Positions 45,101 to 51,601 of a stretch of DNA of 51,601 nucleotides are shown here, piece by piece. Numbering within the stretch: position 1 is the first letter of the stretch; each line of letters opens with the position of its first letter. A program made the position numbers and the translations under genes. Source of the stretch: Anaerolineaceae bacterium (GTDB taxonomy: Bacteria > Chloroflexota > Anaerolineae > Promineifilales > Promineifilaceae); contig PABI01000028.1 in the NCBI GenBank assembly GCA_002699125.1, positions 1 to 51,601 on the forward strand, in the 5' to 3' direction. The notes below the pieces were generated by a model that was not told the DNA's origin, did not search any database, and was given only the letters and a program-made list of their open reading frames with translations.

Positions 45101-45599
45101 TGGTAAGGAAATCTTTGTCGTTGCCTGTGTGGCGCAGGAGGAAAAAGCCAACCGAGGCTACCAATTCTGGATTGGTAAGCAAGTTGTACGGCATGTAGGC
45201 ATTGTGACCGGAGCCACCAAACACGCCAATTGCCCCATCAAACCGTTCGGGGTCGTATCCGGCGTGTTCCAGGGCGGTCCAAGCCACTTCCAGAAAATTG
45301 CGGTGCTGCGGGTCCATGATGGCCGCATCTCGCGGGCCGAAGCCAAAGAAGCTGGCGTCGAATTTGTCCATGTCGTCCAGCGGCGCGCCGGACTTTACGT
45401 AGTTGGGATGGCGCAGTAGTGCTTCGGGGACGCCCGCTTCACGCAGTTCCTCATCGGTATAGAATGTGATAGATTCAACGCCATCGCGCAGGTTGCGCCA
45501 ATACGTTTCAATATCTTGCGCTCCGGGAAAACGACCTGCCATCCCCACGACGGCAATCTCCGTGCCTTCCAGAGCGTCCAAAATGTCCTGATTACTCAT
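39132..45599 (-). CDS. Type I PKS module KS-AT-KR-DH-ACP-TE
   Basis: A 2155-residue module. KS 1-440: 'QTACSTSL' (Cys186), 'EAHGTGT' (His322), 'NIGH' (His362). AT 535-850: 'GHSMGEY' (Ser634), with 'NVAAHS' (His733) where malonyl ATs show HAFH, so malonyl is likely but unproven. KR 1155-1370: 'TGGMGGIG', Ser/Tyr1323/Asn1327, and 'GVLDD', the LDD mark of B-type KRs. DH about 1395-1680 follows: His1425 in '[16 protein letters not shown]' (one residue longer than the usual H-x3-G-x4-P) and Asp1593 in 'HPALMD'. ACP 'LGGHSLI' (Ser1805). TE 'GGFSMGG' (Ser1955). No ER. KR before DH is unusual for a modular cis-AT PKS. It should extend a starter by one unit and leave a 2,3-alkene acid. Confidence 0.93.
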   Translation of the reverse strand: MSNQDILDALEGTEIAVVGMAGRFPGAQDIETYWRNLRDGVESITFYTDEELREAGVPEALLRHPNYVKSGAPLDDMDKFDASFFGFGPRDAAIMDPQHRNFLEVAWTALEHAGYDPERFDGAIGVFGGSGHNAYMPYNLLTNPELVASVGFFLLRHTGNDKDFLTTRVSYLMNLRGPSVNVQTACSTSLVAIHMASQSLLSGECDMALAGGVTIEMPHRQGYLFQDGEILSSDGHCRSFDADSDGTIFGSGVGVVTLRRLADAIEDGDTIHAIIRGSAVNNDGSGKVNYLAPSVDGQASAIAEAIALANIDADTIDYVEAHGTGTRIGDPIEVTALTQAFRQTTDKKQFSGLGSVKTNIGHLDTAAGVAAFIKVVQSLKHKQIPASLNYKAPNPMLNLEDSPFFVNHELREWPQDESPRRAGISSLGVGGTNAHVVVEEAPELEPSSDSRDWQLLQLSAKTSSALDAASQNLATFLQENPDVSLADVAYTLQVGRQPMPYRRIVAVQDAADAAEALTSGNRQRVISQQASDAEPSVVFMFPGGGAQYPNMGLGLYEAEPVYREVIDECLDLVRPYLNTDLRQLMFPTDETLENAAEELKRPSRNLPAIFMTEYALAQLWRSWGIEPAAMTGHSMGEYTAACLAGVLSLKDALFIVTLRGKLFETLPEGGMVSVPLTEEALQPYLSEGLSIAVINNPELCVVSGDVAALEKLEAALAEKEVECRRVRINVAAHSPMLEPILDEFGRELAKIQFNPPTMPFISNLTGAWIKPEEATDPQYWVRHLRHTVRFADGLSTLLQEPNRVFLEVGPGQTLSSLVRMHPEKDKSHTAVSSLRHRKEELADLQFALTSLGRLWLVGVMPDWTAFYADELRYRVPLPTYPFERQRHWIEPGTTLFSGAEVTKTVLAKMPELEDWFYKRTWQLTDKPATAVVEPLTWLLFKDKLGVGEQVQTQLQSAGHSVVTVSVGEQFRQLSEFAYEVNPRARIDYDTLVEELAGRSLLPQRVAHFWTLNQPNNPDRMRVYYQNQDLGFYSLFFLAQALGEEGLPGTLDVTAVTNGSQRVDDEQVPYPDKATLLGPVKVMPREFPGVTARLVDLALPASLMADQIEGLATLIKADLLAEPQNGLFAYRNGRRWQQQFEAAPQAEGSLADSRIKQGGVYLITGGMGGIGLVMAEHLAETAQAKLVLLSRSGLPKPEMWADWIKSHSVSDKTSRRIQKIQALEAAGAEVLVVDADVTNREQVKRAVAQAKQRFGAINGVIHAAGVLDDNLIQLKTAQEAGRVLAPKARGTLLLDEYLANEPLDFFVLFSSTSTEIGAAGQVDYVAANAFLNAFAESKIASPERRPGSPAEGAASNIFTVAVNWGVWQEVGMAVDAAVRLGLADEIQSVGTDVPHPLLDKIIVETEDEIVYATNYRTSTHWILDQHRLKSGEALIPGTGYLEIAKAALEKGTPNGPIEIQDLFFLAPLEVPEDETREVRVSLEKNGSGYGFTITSRTPEHTWQEHVRGKVGNGRSPQQITQNIQEIAARCTLREVRFGPMEQETKQETFLNFGPRWKNLRQVCYGENEVLAMLELPEEFNSDLDSFTLHPALMDLATSAGLPLVDGYETSDDFYVPLSYKKVQVHGRLPRRIYSHVRHNKDGRNHQEVPAFDVTIMDENGRSLVEINEFMLKRVSYESMVNGKKQNGGNGGTAVAADAEPTLLQLALTDGIAPAEGMEALRRILSNPVPPQMIVSSLDLQALVDQAGSEHDDGDDGGLKLSRPELQSSYEAPRNELEKTLVKFWEELLGITDIGIHDDFFELGGHSLIAVRLFARIKKAYAVDLSLATLFEAPTIAQCAELLQTEYDVPVEAAQEAAQPKTEKRRRKSGEWTPLVPIQPKGNKIPFFCVHGGFGNVLNFYDLTRYLGKDQPFYGLQARGVDGKQPPFASLTEMAAEYVKQMRAVQPEGPFMVGGFSMGGEVAFEIAQQLHAQGQEVALVALLDTHNPEFARRRNNVLAMAEGQEDETAVSSEEAPEFSEGLLNKLRLLKRWAILRYKLARMDLQKYKLFWRVRRLLRAGETLPQSLISPFLWKSHIDLVNKHQPKPYSGRVTLFRASETEAGNPSGEGIGWAPLAQGGLEIHVIHGTHNIVKEPYVAELAQLLKMSIDKATNGKSG

Positions 45600-45800
45600 A
45601 TCGGTTATTGGTCCTGACTTTATTTATTTAACAGCTCGCCCTCTAGAATGCATGGCATATCTAACAGCGATGATTACGCTGGGTAAACGGTTAGCCAACT
45701 TTCACAAAACGATTTACCAGCAGCGGTTTGGGAATCATTTATCAGCCATACATATAAAATTGGTGACGAACTGTTCTGTTTTTAGTTTGGTGCAGCGATG

Positions 45801-45838
45801 TCCCCGGAAGCCAGAGGGGACAGTTTGGCTTCCGGGGA
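45801..45838. repeat. 13-bp inverted repeat between the FT-NRPS and PKS genes
   Basis: Bases 45801-45813 (TCCCCGGAAGCCA) pair perfectly with 45826-45838, leaving a 12-base loop. The element lies about 30 bases past the stop of the FT-NRPS gene in the 267-base gap before the PKS gene. No T-run follows on either strand. It may be a dispersed palindromic unit, an mRNA-processing stem or an attenuator. Nothing else is recognisable in the gap. Confidence 0.7.
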
Positions 45839-45866
45839 AGATTGTCAATGTTGGTATTTTTGTGCG

Positions 45867-48800
45867 TTAACGAACCCGCTGCCGTCTTTGGCGACGCTGC
45901 ATCATCGCTTCACGTCGATTTGCGGCGCGGTCTACGCTTTGTTCTACGGCCGTTTGCGTTCCGTTTTCGCTGTCTTCGTTCAGGTAATCAGCCAGCGAGC
46001 GAATGGTGGGGAAACGGAACATGTCGGTAATCGAGATTTCCTTGTCCACCACCTCTTTAAGCTGGCGATGGGCCTGCACCGTCAGCAGCGAATGGCCGCC
46101 CAGGTCGAAGAAGTTATCGTTGAGGCCAACCTGGGGTATGTTGAGCAGCCGCTGCCAGATTTCAGCAATGGTTTGTTCCAGATCGTTGGTCGGGGCCACG
46201 TAAGCGGTTTGCGACTCGACGAGGACCTGGTCCGGTGCGGGCAGCGCCTTGCGGTCGGTCTTTTTGTTGGGCGTCAGCGGGAAGCTGGTCATGGGCACGT
46301 AGGTAGCGGGCACCATGAATTCTGGCAGGTCGGCGCGCAGGGCTTCCTTGAGTGCCGCCGCATCCAGCTTCTGCCCCGACTGCGTGATGACGTAAGCCAC
46401 CAGCCGCTTGTCACCGGGTGTGTCTTCGCGGGCCACAACCACGGCTTCGCGTACAGATTCTTGCGCGTTGAGCAGCGCTTCAATCTCACCCAGCTCGATA
46501 CGGTAGCCGCGCAGCTTCACCTGGAAGTCAGCCCGACCCAGGAAGTCAATGTTGCCATCGGCACGATAGCGGGCCAGATCGCCCGTAGCGTACATGCGCG
46601 CTTTTGGCTCGTTACGGAATGGGTCCCGCACAAAGCGCTCAGCAGTCAATTCTGGGCGGTTGTGGTAACCACGCACCACGCCATCGCCACCGATGTAGAG
46701 ATCACCAGCCACGCCAACGGGAACGGGCTGCATTTGGGCATCCAAGATGTAGATTTGGGTGTTGGCGATGGGTGTGCCGATGGGTACGGCCGTTTCCGCT
46801 CCCGTCACCGCATAAGTGGAAGACCAGATGGTGGTTTCCGTGGGACCATACATGTTGATCACCCGGCCCGGCACAATTTGCTTGAGCTGCTGCGCCAGGG
46901 CAGCGGGCAGCGCCTCACCACCGACCATCACGGTTGGCACCTGGCCCAGGGCGGCGGCATTACGCTCGTCCATGAGCAGCATGCTGGCCATGGAAGGTGT
47001 GCATTGGAAATGGGTTACGCTGTGCCGCTCGATCTGGGCCGGAATCGAGAAATCTTCGGTGGCCAGCTTCGGTTCAGCCAGCCGCTTTAACTCGCTCAGG
47101 TGCTCCAGATGGGTCAGTGCCAGCGCCGACGGGACGCCAAAGTCAATCAGACAGGCGATGTCGTCTACGTCAGTTTCTTTCAGCTTGTTAACCATGTGCA
47201 GCGCCGAGCGCGGCGTACCGAACAGACCACTGGTCTCGAAGTAGCGTTCGAAGGCAAAGTTGAGCAGTGCATCTACGTCTTCTGGCGTCAAATCCTCTTC
47301 ATCGAAGATTTCAAACGGGCTTTTACCGGTTTCTTCAGCCTTTTGTTTGAACGTGGGGAAGTGCCAGGCAGCGGCACGCACCAGACTCATAGAGCTGCTG
47401 AGGTATTGCTTCATTGGTTCGCGGACAATTTCGCGTACTTCGTCCACATCGTCGCCGATGAAGGTGTGCAGCATGAGCGAGACAATTCCCTTGCCGGGGT
47501 GGCCGGCCGCTTCGTATGCTTCGCGATAAACACGGATTTTTTCCGACAGCTCTTCAACGCTTTGGCCCAGCAGATGGGTGAGGATGTTGTAGCCATTGGC
47601 CCCGGCTTCGCGGAACGTTTCCGGGTTACCGGCGGCCGTTACCCAAATGGGCAACTCTTTTTGCACCGGATGGGGCAATGTTTTGACCTCTACATCCTTG
47701 CCCAAATCATTTTTCATGGTGATGGAACCACCGCGCCATAGTTCTTTCACAACCTCAATGTCGCGGAACATGATTTCTTTGCGGTCGGCGTAGACGCCGG
47801 GGCGCAGGACAAAGTCGTTGGGCTGCCAGCCGGAGGCAATAGAAAGGCCAACACGGCCGTTGGAAATATTGTCCACCACCGACCATTCTTCGGCCACGCG
47901 GATGGGGCTGTGCAGGGGCAGCACGCAGCTGCCGGAGCGAATCTGCACGTTTTCGGTGATGGCCGCGATGGCCGCACCGGTTACGGATGGATTGGGGTAC
48001 AGGCCGCCAAAGGCGTGGAAGTGGCGCTCGGGCGTCCACACGGCCGAAAAGCCATGCTTGTCGCCAAATTTGGCCCCTTCCAGCAGCAGGTGATATTTGT
48101 TGGTCACTCCCTCTTCGCTTTCATCACTGGAGAAATAGAAGAGGCTGAAGTCGATCTGTTTGTCATTTTTGGGCGGTTCGGGAACGGCCGTTACATCCTC
48201 GCGCGTCTTGTCATCAAAAATCACGACCTTGAAGCCCCGCGCCAGCGTCCAGAACAGTTCCAAAACGGAAATATCAAAGGAAGTGCTGGTAACGGCCAGC
48301 CAGGTGCCAGGTGGATCGTGTGAAATTCTTTCGTCCATACCCACGAAGAAGTTGACCACGTTGCCGTGCTGCACCATGACGCCCTTGGGCTTGCCGGTGG
48401 AGCCGGACGTGTAAATGACGTAGGCCAGATTGTGCGGTTCAACGCCGCTGAAGACGTTCTCGCCGCTCTGCTCGGCAATCTGCTCCCAATCGGCATCGAC
48501 GCGGACCACCTGCGCCTGGTGCGGCGGCAGGCTGGCAACGAGATGCTTTTGCGTCAGCAGCACCGGCGTGGCGGTATCTTCCACCATAAAAGCCAGACGG
48601 TCTTTGGGATAGGTCGGGTCCAGCGGCAGATACGCTCCGCCCGCTTTGTGGATGCCTACCAGGGCGACCATCATCTCGATGGAGCGATCCATAAAAACGC
48701 CCACGATCGTTTCCGGGCCGACGCCCAAATGGCGCAGATGGCGGGCCATCTGGTTGGCGCGGTGGTTAAGCTGGCGGTAGGTGAGCTGTTGGTCTTCGTA

Positions 48801-50570
48801 AACCACAGCCACCTCATGCGGCCGTTCATCGGCCTGGGCTTCGATGAGCTGGTGGATGCAAACGGCCGTATCGTAAGCAACGGCCGTATCGTTCCAATCA
48901 ACCAGCAGTTTCTGAATCTCTGTTTCGCTGAGGAAGGCAGTTTCTGCCAGGGCACGCTCGCCATTTTGGGCAGCGTTTTGCAGGAAGGTGGCAAACTGGG
49001 TTTGCATGGCGGCGATGATGTCTGGGGTGTAAACGGCCGTGTCGTACACCCAGGTCACGCGCGATTGATCCGGCGTGAGCAGCAGCGCCAACTCCGTTCC
49101 GGCTAGCGGCGTAAAGTTGCTGGCGGAAGCAGCCGACTGCACCAGGACCGGCAGCAAAGCGCCATCCAGTTTGGGGCGTAAGGCTTCCAAATCGGGCTGG
49201 CGCAGGAAGATGTCGCGGTTGAACGTTTGGCGCTTGCTTTGCAGCGTTTCTAAATCGGCTTGCAGCGCGGCGAGCGTGTCGGCTACGCTGGCGCTGCCGT
49301 CGGTGTTGACCTGGAAGGGCACCTGGGTGGCAAAGTAGTTGGTGAAACGGCCAACCTCATCGGCCAGGGAAGGCAGGCTGAGAGCGATGTCGAAGCTGCT
49401 GCTGCCGCTGAGGCGGGCCAGGTAAGCAGTGAAAGCGGCCGTCAGCGCGTGGGCCTCGCCAGAAACGCCGGCGGGCAGCGGCATGGTGGCCGTTTCATAA
49501 TTTTGGCCAATGGTGGTGCTGCTGTGGTCAGCGTAGGGCAGCTCCACGGCGCGCATCTGGCTCAGGCGGCGCAGCCAGTAGCCTTCCTGCCGCACGATGG
49601 TGTCGTTGAGGGCAGTAAGGTCGGCAATGGTGGCGGCGTCCAGGCTGGGCAGCTGCTGGTTGACGCTGAATTCTGTGGGGGAAACGGCCGTGCCGTCCAG
49701 CGTTTGCAAGCCAGAAAGCACAATCGAGCCGTTGGCGGTGGCGACGGTGAGTGATTCTTCGTCTACTGAAATGATTGTGCCGGGAGCAGCCTGCCCTGAG
49801 CTTGCCGAAGGGGCTGTCGTGGCGTCGCCTTGCTTTGCTGCGTTGATGGTGAGGAGACGGCCGTTTACGTTCAATTTGGGCAGCGCCAGTGGATTGGCAT
49901 AGCCACCAAATTGCAGGGCATTCACAAGAGCGACCAACTTGTCTGCCGGCTGCGTCCAATCCAGCGTGGCGGCAGCGGCGGGACGGTCATATTTGCCAAA
50001 GTAGGTTTGCTCCGCCAAATTTTGCGAACGGGGCTGCAAGCTGTTGTTCTCAATGCCTGCCACCAGCTCGGTGAAGGTGGCGATGCCTGCTTCGTACGCT
50101 TTCACATTCAGCGTGAAGGCAGTTTCACCCTCAGCAATGTCGAACAGCTGCTGCACAAGGATATCGCCTTTATCGACACCGCTGCGCATCTCATGCCAGG
50201 TCACACCGTGCTGGGCTGCCTGGTGCAGCAGCGCCCAAGAAGTAGCGTACAGGCCGGCAAATTTGGGCAGCGGGCCATCATGGAAATTGATCGCGCCACG
50301 CTGCGGCAACGCTAAAATGGCATCGGGGATAATTCTGAGATTGGTGATGCTCAGGAAATAGTCGAAGGGTGGCTGCTGGGCCAGCGTTTCAGACAAGCTT
50401 TTGCCCGGGGCCAAAATGGACAGTTCTTTCTGGGCCGCCCAGTTGGTGATGGCCGGTGATTGGGTAATCACACCACGCACATCGTGTCCTCGTTCAAGCA
50501 ATATTTCGGTGCATTGAATGAGTAAAGATTCTTCTCCCATCACATAACAACTAAACAAAGTGCCGCTCAT
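45867..50570 (-). CDS. NRPS loading module: formyltransferase - partial C - A (Gly-like) with inserted luciferase-like monooxygenase - PCP
   Basis: A 1567-residue protein. Residues 1-205 are a formyltransferase ('INFHDGPLPKFAG' with Asn95 and His97; 'GVDKGDIL' with Asp133), followed by an FMT C-terminal-like part to about 295. Residues 320-560 resemble the C-terminal lobe of a condensation domain with no HHxxxDG. The A domain (565-795 and 1180-1445) has 'YTSGSTGKPKGV' and code D-I-L-Q-M-G-M-I-W-K, near the Gly code D-I-L-Q-L-G-L-I-W-K. Between its A4 and A5 motifs sits a flavin-dependent luciferase-like monooxygenase (803-1165; 'FSAVWTPERHFHAFGG', 'GRVGLSIASGWQPNDF'), the type seen in MupA and Atu3671. 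The PCP has Ser1494 ('DLGGHSLL'). The Arg-rich tail may dock to the PKS. Formyl-glycine is the likely starter; the oxidation product is unknown. Confidence 0.92.
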   Translation of the reverse strand: MSGTLFSCYVMGEESLLIQCTEILLERGHDVRGVITQSPAITNWAAQKELSILAPGKSLSETLAQQPPFDYFLSITNLRIIPDAILALPQRGAINFHDGPLPKFAGLYATSWALLHQAAQHGVTWHEMRSGVDKGDILVQQLFDIAEGETAFTLNVKAYEAGIATFTELVAGIENNSLQPRSQNLAEQTYFGKYDRPAAAATLDWTQPADKLVALVNALQFGGYANPLALPKLNVNGRLLTINAAKQGDATTAPSASSGQAAPGTIISVDEESLTVATANGSIVLSGLQTLDGTAVSPTEFSVNQQLPSLDAATIADLTALNDTIVRQEGYWLRRLSQMRAVELPYADHSSTTIGQNYETATMPLPAGVSGEAHALTAAFTAYLARLSGSSSFDIALSLPSLADEVGRFTNYFATQVPFQVNTDGSASVADTLAALQADLETLQSKRQTFNRDIFLRQPDLEALRPKLDGALLPVLVQSAASASNFTPLAGTELALLLTPDQSRVTWVYDTAVYTPDIIAAMQTQFATFLQNAAQNGERALAETAFLSETEIQKLLVDWNDTAVAYDTAVCIHQLIEAQADERPHEVAVVYEDQQLTYRQLNHRANQMARHLRHLGVGPETIVGVFMDRSIEMMVALVGIHKAGGAYLPLDPTYPKDRLAFMVEDTATPVLLTQKHLVASLPPHQAQVVRVDADWEQIAEQSGENVFSGVEPHNLAYVIYTSGSTGKPKGVMVQHGNVVNFFVGMDERISHDPPGTWLAVTSTSFDISVLELFWTLARGFKVVIFDDKTREDVTAVPEPPKNDKQIDFSLFYFSSDESEEGVTNKYHLLLEGAKFGDKHGFSAVWTPERHFHAFGGLYPNPSVTGAAIAAITENVQIRSGSCVLPLHSPIRVAEEWSVVDNISNGRVGLSIASGWQPNDFVLRPGVYADRKEIMFRDIEVVKELWRGGSITMKNDLGKDVEVKTLPHPVQKELPIWVTAAGNPETFREAGANGYNILTHLLGQSVEELSEKIRVYREAYEAAGHPGKGIVSLMLHTFIGDDVDEVREIVREPMKQYLSSSMSLVRAAAWHFPTFKQKAEETGKSPFEIFDEEDLTPEDVDALLNFAFERYFETSGLFGTPRSALHMVNKLKETDVDDIACLIDFGVPSALALTHLEHLSELKRLAEPKLATEDFSIPAQIERHSVTHFQCTPSMASMLLMDERNAAALGQVPTVMVGGEALPAALAQQLKQIVPGRVINMYGPTETTIWSSTYAVTGAETAVPIGTPIANTQIYILDAQMQPVPVGVAGDLYIGGDGVVRGYHNRPELTAERFVRDPFRNEPKARMYATGDLARYRADGNIDFLGRADFQVKLRGYRIELGEIEALLNAQESVREAVVVAREDTPGDKRLVAYVITQSGQKLDAAALKEALRADLPEFMVPATYVPMTSFPLTPNKKTDRKALPAPDQVLVESQTAYVAPTNDLEQTIAEIWQRLLNIPQVGLNDNFFDLGGHSLLTVQAHRQLKEVVDKEISITDMFRFPTIRSLADYLNEDSENGTQTAVEQSVDRAANRREAMMQRRQRRQRVR
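49791..49815. repeat. Dispersed palindromic repeat in the formyltransferase linker
   Basis: CTGCCCTGAG followed by CTTGCCGAAGGGGCTG matches the common bacterial dispersed repeat with CCCTGAG...CGAAGGG arms. It is read in frame as 'PSASSGQAA' near residues 254-262, in the linker after the formyltransferase-like C-terminal part, where it does not disturb the fold. Confidence 0.7.
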
Positions 50571-50625
50571 AAAAAATACCTACCTACGTTAATTGGTTTG
50601 TGTCAATAAACACAGCCTGACACCT
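50571..50625 (-). promoter_or_regulatory. Candidate promoter and inverted repeat of the biosynthetic operon
   Basis: On the minus strand TTGACA (50606-50601) lies upstream of the FT-NRPS start; the best -10 at 17-18 bases is poor (TAGGTA). GTGTCA and TGACAC form an inverted repeat around 12 bases (about 50599-50622), overlapping the -35. A second AGG-rich stretch before the ATG may serve as ribosome site. This is the only gap over 400 bases upstream of the cluster, so the main promoter should lie here. Confidence 0.35.
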
Positions 50626-51052
50626 TTTTGCTTGGTTACAAAAAGCTCGTGCAGGCCACAAATCTTTTTTCTAAACTAGTTGGCGAGGTTCACAATCATC
50701 AGGGGAATAGTGGCAAGAATGGTCATCTGGCTGAGTTTGAATGATCTCTTGCCAGTTGGCAACGATGTGTTTTTAAGGGTGCGTCTTCCTGATGTTAACC
50801 ATTGCATTACCTGGGCAAAAAATCTTTGAATTCTACCCACTTTTTTAGCTGAGCATTCTTACGATTAGCCTTTCACGAGGACAGGGGATGGGGGTTGCCT
50901 TACGCTGGATTTTTTTTGGGGGGAGTGGGGCACGGCCGTTTACAATAACATAAAGAAACGGCCGTCTCACATATTTTTGGTGGACGGCCGTTTTCCCACA
51001 ATTGTCATGCGAACCGGTGAAAAACAGTCAAAGGGCCTGACACATTAGCACT
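50626..51052. other. Intergenic region with three octamer copies
   Basis: The stretch between the biosynthetic operon and the next minus-strand gene holds no gene I can support. Its left two-thirds has no recognisable structure apart from a T8G7-type run near 50910. The right third carries three ACGGCCGT copies within 60 bases (50932-50939, 50957-50964, 50984-50991). TGACAC-type words recur near 51040. Confidence 0.6.
50956..50993 (-). terminator. Terminator-like hairpin built from two ACGGCCGT copies
   Basis: On the minus strand AAACGGCCGTC (50993-50983) pairs perfectly with GACGGCCGTTT (50966-50956) over 11 bp around a 16-base loop, followed by CTTTATGTT. It is about 60 bases downstream of the stop of the 133-residue membrane protein gene and could end its transcript. 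Confidence 0.5.
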
Positions 51053-51454
51053 TTACTTTGGTCGATGCCGCCATACCTGGATGATAATGTAGGTCAAAGA
51101 CAAATAAAACCAGCCCAAAAGGACTCCCATAAGCATGTTACGAAAGCCATTCCCAAGAAAACTGGCGATGATATTTCCTACTAAAACACCAAGAGGTGGT
51201 CCCCAGACCCAAGAAATACTTTTCTTTGAGCCATCTTCCTTTTTTTTCATAGCTAATAATTTTGGATCCCAAGCACTGGCAAGGTATATGCAAGTCCCTA
51301 CTCCAAACAACATACCAGCTAGAAGGCTTGGGTAGAATACCCATATCAGGTCGTTACTCACTAAATTTAGTATGATTCCGATAGTAAACACAATCATTAT
51401 TCCCATTGCCAATAAAATCATGCTTTTACGAAATCTTCTTTCTTCTTTAACCAT
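51053..51454 (-). CDS. Unknown four-helix membrane protein
   Basis: A 133-residue protein I do not recognise. It has four hydrophobic segments: about residues 10-31 ('SMILLAMGIMIVFTIGIILN'), 37-58, 84-100 ('WVWGPPLGVLVGNIIASFLG') and 106-126 ('MLMGVLLGWFYLSLTYIII'), with a lysine-rich loop 'MKKKEDGSKK' between the second and third. Both ends are positively charged. It is AT-rich and lacks the octamer, unlike the cluster beside it, so it may be part of a mobile or recently gained segment next to the transposase. No partner gene is visible. Confidence 0.65.
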   Translation of the reverse strand: MVKEERRFRKSMILLAMGIMIVFTIGIILNLVSNDLIWVFYPSLLAGMLFGVGTCIYLASAWDPKLLAMKKKEDGSKKSISWVWGPPLGVLVGNIIASFLGNGFRNMLMGVLLGWFYLSLTYIIIQVWRHRPK

Positions 51455-51558
51455 TTCAACCAGCCCTTTCCGTTGCCAAATTTATACTATCCTGCTTTAC
51501 AGCTTGTCTTTCGACAATAAACTCACCTTAAAAACAGAATACGGCTAAACTTCTGTGC

Positions 51559-51601
51559 ATGGCAGAAGTAGAAGTACAAAACGAACGGGTCGACGACATT
51601 C
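51559..51601 (+). CDS. Start of an IS1634/DUF4277-type transposase (cut by the window edge)
   Basis: ATG 51559 opens a frame reading 'MAEVEVQNERVDDI' to the last base. 'NERVDDI' at this place is typical of the N-terminal DUF4277 region of IS1634-group transposases. Only 14 residues are visible, so the call rests on that short motif. The upstream 100 bases (51455-51558) probably hold the left end of the element; I could not define a terminal inverted repeat. Confidence 0.5.
   Translation, partial: MAEVEVQNERVDDI

Larger units (their letters stand above)
99..50991. repeat. Dispersed palindromic octamer ACGGCCGT (HIP1-like)
   Basis: ACGGCCGT occurs about 90 times in this window by my manual count, for example at 99-106, 50932-50939 and 50984-50991. 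That is roughly one per 570 bases. From base composition alone about one copy would be expected. Copies lie in both coding and intergenic DNA and in all reading frames; in proteins they appear as TAV, NGR or RP. Flanks are often A on the left and T on the right, so many sites are longer palindromes. The genes at 257-739, 3997-4590, 23281-24165 and 51053-51454 contain none. The pattern resembles HIP1 (GCGATCGC) of cyanobacteria, but the word is different. Confidence 0.93.

Noticed and set aside
45798..47090. Open frame of 430 codons on the plus strand
   Set aside because: It lies antisense to the FT-NRPS gene, whose A domain, PCP and tail are unmistakable. The product is a low-complexity His/Gln/Arg shadow typical of high-GC opposite strands.
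1..51601. tRNA, rRNA or prophage genes
   Set aside because: I looked for clover-leaf sequences, conserved rRNA words and phage structural genes and saw none.

Overview
The window is about 51.6 kb of chromosomal DNA of moderately high GC. It is probably from a filamentous or environmental member of the Chloroflexota (Anaerolineae/Ardenticatenia-like). That assignment is an inference from gene content (Mrp antiporter with fused A/B subunits, DUF3307 protein, SLC13 permease with TrkA_C domains) and from the general look of the genes; no rRNA or tRNA gene is present to anchor it. The strongest genome-wide signal is the palindromic octamer ACGGCCGT. I counted about 90 copies by eye, where roughly one would be expected by chance. 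It behaves like the HIP1 octamer of cyanobacteria and occurs mostly inside genes, where it is read as Thr-Ala-Val, Asn-Gly-Arg or Arg-Pro.

Left part (1-11.6 kb), mixed housekeeping and accessory genes: a CdiI-like immunity protein; a minus-strand operon of ABC exporter, small unknown protein and aminoglycoside-phosphotransferase-like kinase; an adenylate-kinase-like protein; RNA 2',3'-cyclic phosphodiesterase (ThpR); a UbiA-type prenyltransferase; a site-2 protease with CBS domains; a DUF3307 membrane protein with a perfect CRP-type palindrome upstream; a Crp/Fnr regulator; a D-Ala-D-Ala-ligase-like ATP-grasp enzyme; and a membrane-anchored YceI protein.

Central part (11.6-23.3 kb), ion homeostasis and transport: an unidentified structured RNA with a very strong terminator; a promoter overlapping a 9-6-9 inverted repeat; a complete Mrp Na+/H+ antiporter operon (mrpAB fused, C, D, E, F, G); a Ca2+/Na+ exchanger; an SLC13/RCK permease; a TauE/SafE exporter; and a dihydropyrimidinase/hydantoinase. 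An AT-rich GIY-YIG nuclease gene without the octamer sits at the edge of the next region.

Right part (24.2-50.6 kb), a minus-strand hybrid NRPS-PKS cluster. In transcription order it contains: (1) a formyltransferase / partial condensation / glycine-like adenylation / inserted luciferase-like monooxygenase / PCP protein; (2) a PKS module KS-AT-KR-DH-ACP-TE with KR before DH; (3) an MbtH-like protein; (4) A(Asp)-PCP-E; (5) C-A(Thr)-PCP-C-A(Tyr)-PCP; (6) C-A(aromatic-like)-PCP-TE with a cysteine nucleophile; (7) an Sfp-type phosphopantetheinyl transferase. There are two TE domains and the Asp module has no condensation domain. The cluster may therefore make a formylated glycine-polyketide acid and a separate D-Asp-Thr-Tyr-X peptide, or join them through an enzyme not seen here. 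The Thr-Tyr protein carries heptanucleotide short-tandem-repeat tracts at matching positions of both adenylation domains. The window ends with an AT-rich membrane protein and the first codons of an IS1634/DUF4277-type transposase.
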